From Bacteroidales bacterium (GTDB taxonomy: Bacteria; Bacteroidota; Bacteroidia; Bacteroidales; UBA932), in contig JAEEVC010000003.1 of the NCBI GenBank assembly GCA_016287075.1, forward strand, positions 62,001 to 126,000: a stretch of 64,000 nt of DNA, written 5' to 3'. Under the pieces are notes generated by a model. It was given only the letters and a program-made list of their open reading frames with translations. It did not search any database and was not told the origin of the DNA. Of the stretch, positions 59,617 through 64,000 are shown piece by piece. The translations under genes were made by a program, and so were the position numbers. Numbering within the stretch: position 1 is the first letter of the stretch; every line of letters begins with the position of its first letter.

Positions 59617-61329
59617 ATGGATATGAAAACATGGAAAGGCCGGGTGGCTGCCATCGGGCGCGGCCTCGTGGAAAGCGTGCGCCAGTTCCCGCTGGAGGCG
59701 CTGCTCGGCGTGGTGTATTTCGCCGTGTTCGTCTTTGACCGGACGATTGTGGATAAACTGCCGGGGACGGATCCGGCGAACCTGATGTTCTGGTTCTTCC
59801 CGCAGTATGTCCTGCTGTTCACGCTGCACCGGTTCAGCAAGGGACGCCCTGTCGTCAGGGTCCTTTTTGTCCTTTCCTGGTTCCTGTGGATCCCGCTGCT
59901 GGTGTGGTGCACGGGCCGGTTGGGATGGTCCGTGGGGATATCCTACCTGCTGGCCGGGATCCTGCTGGTCGCAGGGGGACGGTGGATGGACGATGCGCCT
60001 TATGGCCGGCACATCCTGTGGACGCTGGGGAAGGTCGCGGCCGGATTCCTGGTCGGCGGCCTGCTGATGCTCATCGTGACGGCGCTCACCGCCTCCGTCA
60101 GTTTCTTATTTGCCCTTCACCTGTCCGACAACTGGTTCTCCTGGCCGAACGCGTTCATCGCGCTGGTCATCCTCCCGCTGCTCTGCTGCCGTTTCGTGAC
60201 GGAAGAGCCGGAGGATACCGGGACCGCGGTCGGGGCGGCGGCTGGAGCGGAACCGGCTGCAACAGCCTCGGGCCGGAGCGCCTCCCGCCTCCTGTCCATC
60301 GCGGTCGATGCCATCCTCTCGCCGGCGCTGGTGATCTATGCCTTGATCCTGTATGTCTATGCCGCCATCATCCTGATCCATTGGCAGTTACCGGAAGGTG
60401 GCGTGGCGTATCTGGTGCTGGGCTTCCTTCTGGTCGGCCTGCTCTGCCATCTGCTCCGCCTGCAGGTGGAAAAACGCCATTTCGAGTGGTTCTACCGGGC
60501 TTTTCCGGCCATTTCCATCGTCCCGCTGGTCCTGCTGTGGGCGGGCATTGTCCGCCGTATCGGGGATTATGGCTTCACGGAGCCCCGCGTGTACCTGCTC
60601 GCGCTGGCAGCGCTGGTGACGGTCTTCGTCGCCATGCTCCTCAGGAAGCGCTCCCGGAACTTCCAGTTGATGACGCTCATGCTGGCCGGAGCCGCCGTGC
60701 TGCTGACCTTTATCCCGGGCATCCGTGCCCGTGACTTCGGCCTCCGCAGCCAGCAGGCGCGGCTGGAGCGGCTTCTCCCCGTCGTGCTGGAAGAGGGAAA
60801 GACGCTGGAAGCAATTGATTGCGAGGAGATCAAGGCCGATTCCGTCCGCCTGGCGGCCTTTCATGAAGCCTTCGGCGTCTGGGAACACCTCCGGAGGGAA
60901 ATGGATGAGGAGGCGTTCCAGGCGCGGTATGGTGCTGTCGGCGATTTCGTGGCCATGAATTGTTCGCTCATCGGGCTGTCCGTAGAGCCAGAGGATCCGG
61001 AATGGATCGCTCTCCCCGGCCGGGTCGATCTGGGGCAGTACCGTCATTTCGTCCCGGCCACCTTCTACCATTACTACGAGGACGGGGAGGCCGCCATCTT
61101 CTTTGCGGACGAGTCGAAGCGGGATACCCTGCTGGTGTGCCCTGTCCGGGAGCGGCTCCCGCAATGGGCGGAGACCGCGGAACCGCAGGAGAGCGACGCC
61201 TGGAACGTCCTGGTTTACAGGAATGAACGCTATATGGCCGTTTTCGGGAAGGTCAGCCCCTCGGACGGGAAGGTGTACCATTTCCGCACCGGAGAGCACT
61301 ACCTGTACGCGAAGGACGGAGTCCGCTGA
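59617..61329 (+). CDS. DUF4153-type integral membrane protein
   Basis: A 570-residue protein with roughly twelve hydrophobic segments in the first 370 residues (for example EALLGVVYFAVFVFD, VGGLLMLIVTALTASVSFLF, LVIYALILYVYAAIILIH) and a soluble C-terminal ~190 residues (ARDFGLRSQQARLERLLP onward). The layout fits DUF4153 proteins, an inner-membrane family of unknown role in Bacteroidota. An Ala/Glu-rich loop (about residues 205-225) is of low complexity. It is separated from typA by a promoter. Confidence 0.8.
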   Translation: MDMKTWKGRVAAIGRGLVESVRQFPLEALLGVVYFAVFVFDRTIVDKLPGTDPANLMFWFFPQYVLLFTLHRFSKGRPVVRVLFVLSWFLWIPLLVWCTGRLGWSVGISYLLAGILLVAGGRWMDDAPYGRHILWTLGKVAAGFLVGGLLMLIVTALTASVSFLFALHLSDNWFSWPNAFIALVILPLLCCRFVTEEPEDTGTAVGAAAGAEPAATASGRSASRLLSIAVDAILSPALVIYALILYVYAAIILIHWQLPEGGVAYLVLGFLLVGLLCHLLRLQVEKRHFEWFYRAFPAISIVPLVLLWAGIVRRIGDYGFTEPRVYLLALAALVTVFVAMLLRKRSRNFQLMTLMLAGAAVLLTFIPGIRARDFGLRSQQARLERLLPVVLEEGKTLEAIDCEEIKADSVRLAAFHEAFGVWEHLRREMDEEAFQARYGAVGDFVAMNCSLIGLSVEPEDPEWIALPGRVDLGQYRHFVPATFYHYYEDGEAAIFFADESKRDTLLVCPVRERLPQWAETAEPQESDAWNVLVYRNERYMAVFGKVSPSDGKVYHFRTGEHYLYAKDGVR

Positions 61330-61359
61330 CAGGTGTTGCAGGATTTCCGCAGATTTTCG

Positions 61360-61367
61360 TATCTTTG
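61360..61367 (+). promoter_or_regulatory. -7 box TATCTTTG for typA
   Basis: TATCTTTG 21 bp before the typA ATG at 61389; a TTG at 61336-61338 lies 21 bp upstream as a possible -33 element. Confidence 0.7.
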
Positions 61368-61388
61368 CAAGTTTTTAAGAAGAACGAT

Positions 61389-63191
61389 ATGGAAATCAGG
61401 AACATTGCGATCATCGCCCACGTCGACCACGGCAAGACGACCCTTGTCGACCGGATGATTTACCAGGCCAACCTGGTGCGCCGGCCGGAAGACCTCGGCA
61501 ACCTTATCCTCGACAACAACGACCTGGAGCGGGAGCGCGGCATCACCATCCTGGCGAAGAATGTGTCCGTGACCTATAAGGGCGTGAAAATCAATATCAT
61601 CGACACGCCCGGCCACAGCGATTTCGGCGGCGAGGTCGAACGGGTGCTGAACATGGCGGACGGCGTGCTGCTGCTGGTTGACGCCTTCGAGGGCTGCATG
61701 CCCCAGACCCGGTTCGTGCTGAACAAGGCCATCGAGATGGGCAAGAAGCCGATCGTGGTGATCAACAAGGTGGACAAGCCGAACTGCCGGCCGGACGAGG
61801 TCCAGGAAGAGGTGTTCGAGCTGATGTTCAACCTCGGTGCGACGGAGGAACAGCTTGATTTCAAGACGGTTTACGGCAGCGCGAAGCAGGGCTGGATGGC
61901 TGCCGACTGGAAGCAGCCCGCCGGGGACATCACCTATCTGCTCGACACGATCCTCGAGGAGATCCCGGCCCCGCCGGTGGTCGAAGGGACGCCGCAGATG
62001 CTGGTTTCCTCGCTGGAATATTCCCCCTATGTGGGCCGGATCGCCGTCGGCCGCATCACCCGCGGCACGCTCCGCGCCGGCATGCCGGTGAGCCTGTGCA
62101 AGCGGATGGACGTGGTCGAGAAGTCGAAGATCAAGCAGCTGATGGTCTTCGAGGGCCTCGGCAAGGCCAATGTGGACGAGGTCCGCTGCGGCGACATCTG
62201 CGCCGTGGTGGGCATCGAGGGCTTCGAGATCGGCGACACGATTGCCGACATCGAGAACCCGGAGGCGCTGCCGCCGATCGCGGTGGACGAGCCGACGATG
62301 TCCATGCTCTTCATGATCAACAACTCGCCCTTCTTCGGAAAGGACGGTAAATATGTGACTTCCAGGCACATCAAGGACCGCCTCGACCGTGAACTGGAGA
62401 AGAACCTCGCCCTGCGGGTGAAGCCCGGCGTCAACGCCGACTCCTTCATCGTGTACGGGCGCGGCGTCCTCCACCTGTCCGTCCTGATCGAGACGATGCG
62501 CCGGGAAGGCTTCGAGCTCCAGGTCGGCCAGCCCAAGGTTCTCGACAAGACCATAGGCGGCCAGCGCTGCGAGCCGATTGAGGACCTCTCCATCGAGGTC
62601 CCCGAGCAGTTCGTCGGCGCCGCCATCGAGCTCTCGACCCGCCGCAAGGGCGCCCTGGTGCGCATGGAACCGCGCGGCGACCGGACCCTCCTCGAGTTCG
62701 AGATTCCGACCCGCGGCCTGATGGGCCTCCGCTCGAACCTGCTCACCGCGACGCAGGGCGAGGCGGTCGTCGCCCACCGCTACAAGGAGTACCAGCCCTA
62801 CAAGGGCGAGATCGAAATGCGGACCAACGGCTCCCTCGTCTCCCTGGAGACCGGCGAGGCCGTGGCCTATTCGATGAACAAGCTGCTGGACCGCGGCCGT
62901 TTCTTCGTGGAACCGGGCGAGGAGATCTACGGTGGCCAGGTGGTCGGCGAGCACACCCGCGAGCGCGACCTGAACATCAACATCTGCAAGACCAAGAAAC
63001 TCACGAACGTGCGTGCTTCCGGCTCCGACGAGAAGGTGATCCTGCCGCCGGCGGTCAAGTTCTCCCTCGAGGAGGCGCTGGAATACATCCAGGAGGATGA
63101 GCTCGTGGAAATCACCCCGAACCACATGCGGATGCGGAAAATCCTGCTCGATCCGCTCGCGCGGAAGAGAAATTCCCCTGGGGAGGATTGA
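61389..63191 (+). CDS. typA: Ribosome-associated translational GTPase TypA/BipA
   Basis: A 600-residue GTPase: AHVDHGKTTLVDRM (G1, residues 10-23), RERGITILAKN (G2), DTPGHSDFGGEVE (G3), NKVDKPNC (G4), EF-Tu-like domain II and the TypA-specific C-terminal domain (EMRTNGSLVSLETGEAVAYS, RDLNINICKTKKLTN). It acts on ribosomes in stress and low-temperature growth. Start at the ATG opening the conserved N-terminus. Confidence 0.97.
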   Translation: MEIRNIAIIAHVDHGKTTLVDRMIYQANLVRRPEDLGNLILDNNDLERERGITILAKNVSVTYKGVKINIIDTPGHSDFGGEVERVLNMADGVLLLVDAFEGCMPQTRFVLNKAIEMGKKPIVVINKVDKPNCRPDEVQEEVFELMFNLGATEEQLDFKTVYGSAKQGWMAADWKQPAGDITYLLDTILEEIPAPPVVEGTPQMLVSSLEYSPYVGRIAVGRITRGTLRAGMPVSLCKRMDVVEKSKIKQLMVFEGLGKANVDEVRCGDICAVVGIEGFEIGDTIADIENPEALPPIAVDEPTMSMLFMINNSPFFGKDGKYVTSRHIKDRLDRELEKNLALRVKPGVNADSFIVYGRGVLHLSVLIETMRREGFELQVGQPKVLDKTIGGQRCEPIEDLSIEVPEQFVGAAIELSTRRKGALVRMEPRGDRTLLEFEIPTRGLMGLRSNLLTATQGEAVVAHRYKEYQPYKGEIEMRTNGSLVSLETGEAVAYSMNKLLDRGRFFVEPGEEIYGGQVVGEHTRERDLNINICKTKKLTNVRASGSDEKVILPPAVKFSLEEALEYIQEDELVEITPNHMRMRKILLDPLARKRNSPGED

Positions 63192-63209
63192 TTTTCCAAA
63201 AATAATTAC

Positions 63210-63217
63210 TACCTTTG
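63210..63217 (+). promoter_or_regulatory. -7 box TACCTTTG for the DUF177-rpmF operon
   Basis: TACCTTTG 18 bp after the typA stop and 24 bp before the ATG at 63242. Confidence 0.7.
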
Positions 63218-63241
63218 CATCCCTTAATCTGTTTCGAGGCA

Positions 63242-63769
63242 ATGGACTATACGCTACCTTTGAATGGATTGGCCCAGGGTCGGACCGTGTTCGACTGGAA
63301 GGCCGGGAAAGAGTTCTTTGAAGCTTTCGACAACGCCGACATCCTCTCCTCTGCGCTTGACGTTCACGTAACCGTAGAGAAATCAGGTCGTTACATCGGT
63401 ATCGACCTGGACATAGAGGGCTATGTGACTGTCCCGTGCGACAGGTGTCTGGAGGATCTCGATCTGCCGGTTTCGGCCGCCCCGCGCTTCAGTGTGAAGT
63501 TCGGCGAGGCGCCGCAGGAGCAGGCGGAGGATTCCAAGGAGGGCGAACGCGAGATCCTGTATCTCCCGTCCTCCGACGCAGACCTTGACCTCAGTCAGCT
63601 CATCTACGACTTCGTCAACCTCTCCCTTCCGCTGCAGCGCGTGCATCCGGAGGGCGGGTGCAACCCGGAGATGGTGAAGTACCTCGGCCATGAAGAAAGC
63701 TCCCCGCAGGTTCCGGAAGGCGGTGACAACCCCTTCGCGGCCCTGAAAGGACTTTTTGACGGGAAATGA
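63242..63769 (+). CDS. DUF177 (YceD-like) protein
   Basis: A 175-residue protein with the DUF177 core VTVPCDRCLEDLDLPV (CxxC), an acidic middle (AEDSKEGEREILYLPSSD) and LIYDFVNLSLPLQRVHPEG. DUF177 genes nearly always precede rpmF, as here (22 bp), and have been linked to 23S rRNA accumulation. Probably cytoplasmic. The ATG at 63242 begins the conserved DYTLPLNGL. Confidence 0.92.
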   Translation: MDYTLPLNGLAQGRTVFDWKAGKEFFEAFDNADILSSALDVHVTVEKSGRYIGIDLDIEGYVTVPCDRCLEDLDLPVSAAPRFSVKFGEAPQEQAEDSKEGEREILYLPSSDADLDLSQLIYDFVNLSLPLQRVHPEGGCNPEMVKYLGHEESSPQVPEGGDNPFAALKGLFDGK

Positions 63770-63791
63770 TAAATTTTAAAACATATTAACA

Positions 63792-63974
63792 ATGGCACAT
63801 CCGAAACACAAGCTCTCCAAGCAGAGAAGAGACAAGAGAAGGACGCACGATTTCGCCCCTGTCCCGACCCTGAGCGTTTGCCCCAACTGCGGTGCGACCG
63901 TCATCTACCACAGGGTTTGCCCTGAGTGCGGTTACTACCGGGGTCGTCAGATCATCGTCAAGAGCGCGGAATAA
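63792..63974 (+). CDS. rpmF: 50S ribosomal protein L32
   Basis: A 60-residue protein: AHPKHKLSKQRRDKRRTHDF N-terminus and a zinc ribbon with four cysteines (VCPNCG and VCPECGYYRG). It is a structural part of the large ribosomal subunit and is co-transcribed with the DUF177 gene, as in most bacteria. The window ends 26 bp after its stop. Confidence 0.97.
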   Translation: MAHPKHKLSKQRRDKRRTHDFAPVPTLSVCPNCGATVIYHRVCPECGYYRGRQIIVKSAE

Positions 63975-64000
63975 TTCCGTTCTCCCATCGAACCCCTGCC

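Overview
The window is a 64 kb piece of a Bacteroidota chromosome, most likely a high-GC member of the order Bacteroidales from an anoxic, gut-like habitat. This rests on the SusC/SusD pair, BACON-domain and other Bacteroidota-type lipoproteins, the Bacteroidota forms of RpoZ and DUF4837, ferredoxin-dependent 2-oxoacid oxidoreductase genes, and many promoters of the Bacteroidota form (TAnnTTTG at -7, sometimes TTTG at -33). Genus cannot be fixed from the sequence alone.

Layout. Positions 1-2039 hold the end of a sialate O-acetylesterase-like gene and an FAD-dependent oxidoreductase. Positions 2040-3406 are a repeat-rich intergenic island (nested hairpins, a 47-bp palindrome family, 52-bp and 72-bp repeats), followed by a DUF3667-type membrane protein, more repeats and tRNA-His. 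Positions 4958-20527, all on the minus strand, form the most distinctive block. A 13-kb SusC/SusD operon opens with a multidomain surface lipoprotein ending in an endonuclease/exonuclease/phosphatase (EEP) domain and closes with two DUF5689-type lipoproteins and a terminator. Behind it lies a second short operon: a paralogous EEP protein, a Fur-family regulator and a NigD-like lipoprotein. I infer a surface system that cuts and imports a phosphodiester-containing polymer, possibly nucleic acid; the substrate is not proven.

Positions 20667-24556 carry trxB, bamD, rpoZ and recN. Positions 24557-28761 (minus) carry a LysM protein, a glycosyltransferase, an OmpH-like lipoprotein and pdxJ. Positions 28850-33584 are the envelope cluster nadK-uppS-bamA-ompH. 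Positions 33637-37873 are korA-korB-gdhA, acting around 2-oxoglutarate. Two surface lipoproteins follow (BACON plus LamG-like; calcineurin-like phosphoesterase), then a DASS anion symporter and a porin. Positions 44062-48657 (minus) hold a secreted beta-propeller-like protein, an M23/LysM peptidase, a phosphohexomutase, def and yqgF. Positions 48681-52643 hold a membrane stalk protein, dxr, rseP and a DUF4837 lipoprotein. A mixed tRNA-Glu/rpsT/tRNA-Pro unit follows, then an aldo/keto reductase, a 2-hydroxyacid dehydrogenase, an SPFH protein, guaA (minus), a conserved unknown, a glycerate kinase, a DUF4153 membrane protein, typA, a DUF177 protein and rpmF.

The most unusual non-coding signals are two 93-bp palindromic elements (42745-42837 and 55032-55124). 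Their 33-bp cores are exact reverse complements of each other, while their arms differ by paired changes. A separate 47-bp hairpin family (2650, 3179, 43972) also shows compensatory arm changes. Several genes have the start codon only 3-6 nt after the -7 box, which suggests leaderless mRNAs.
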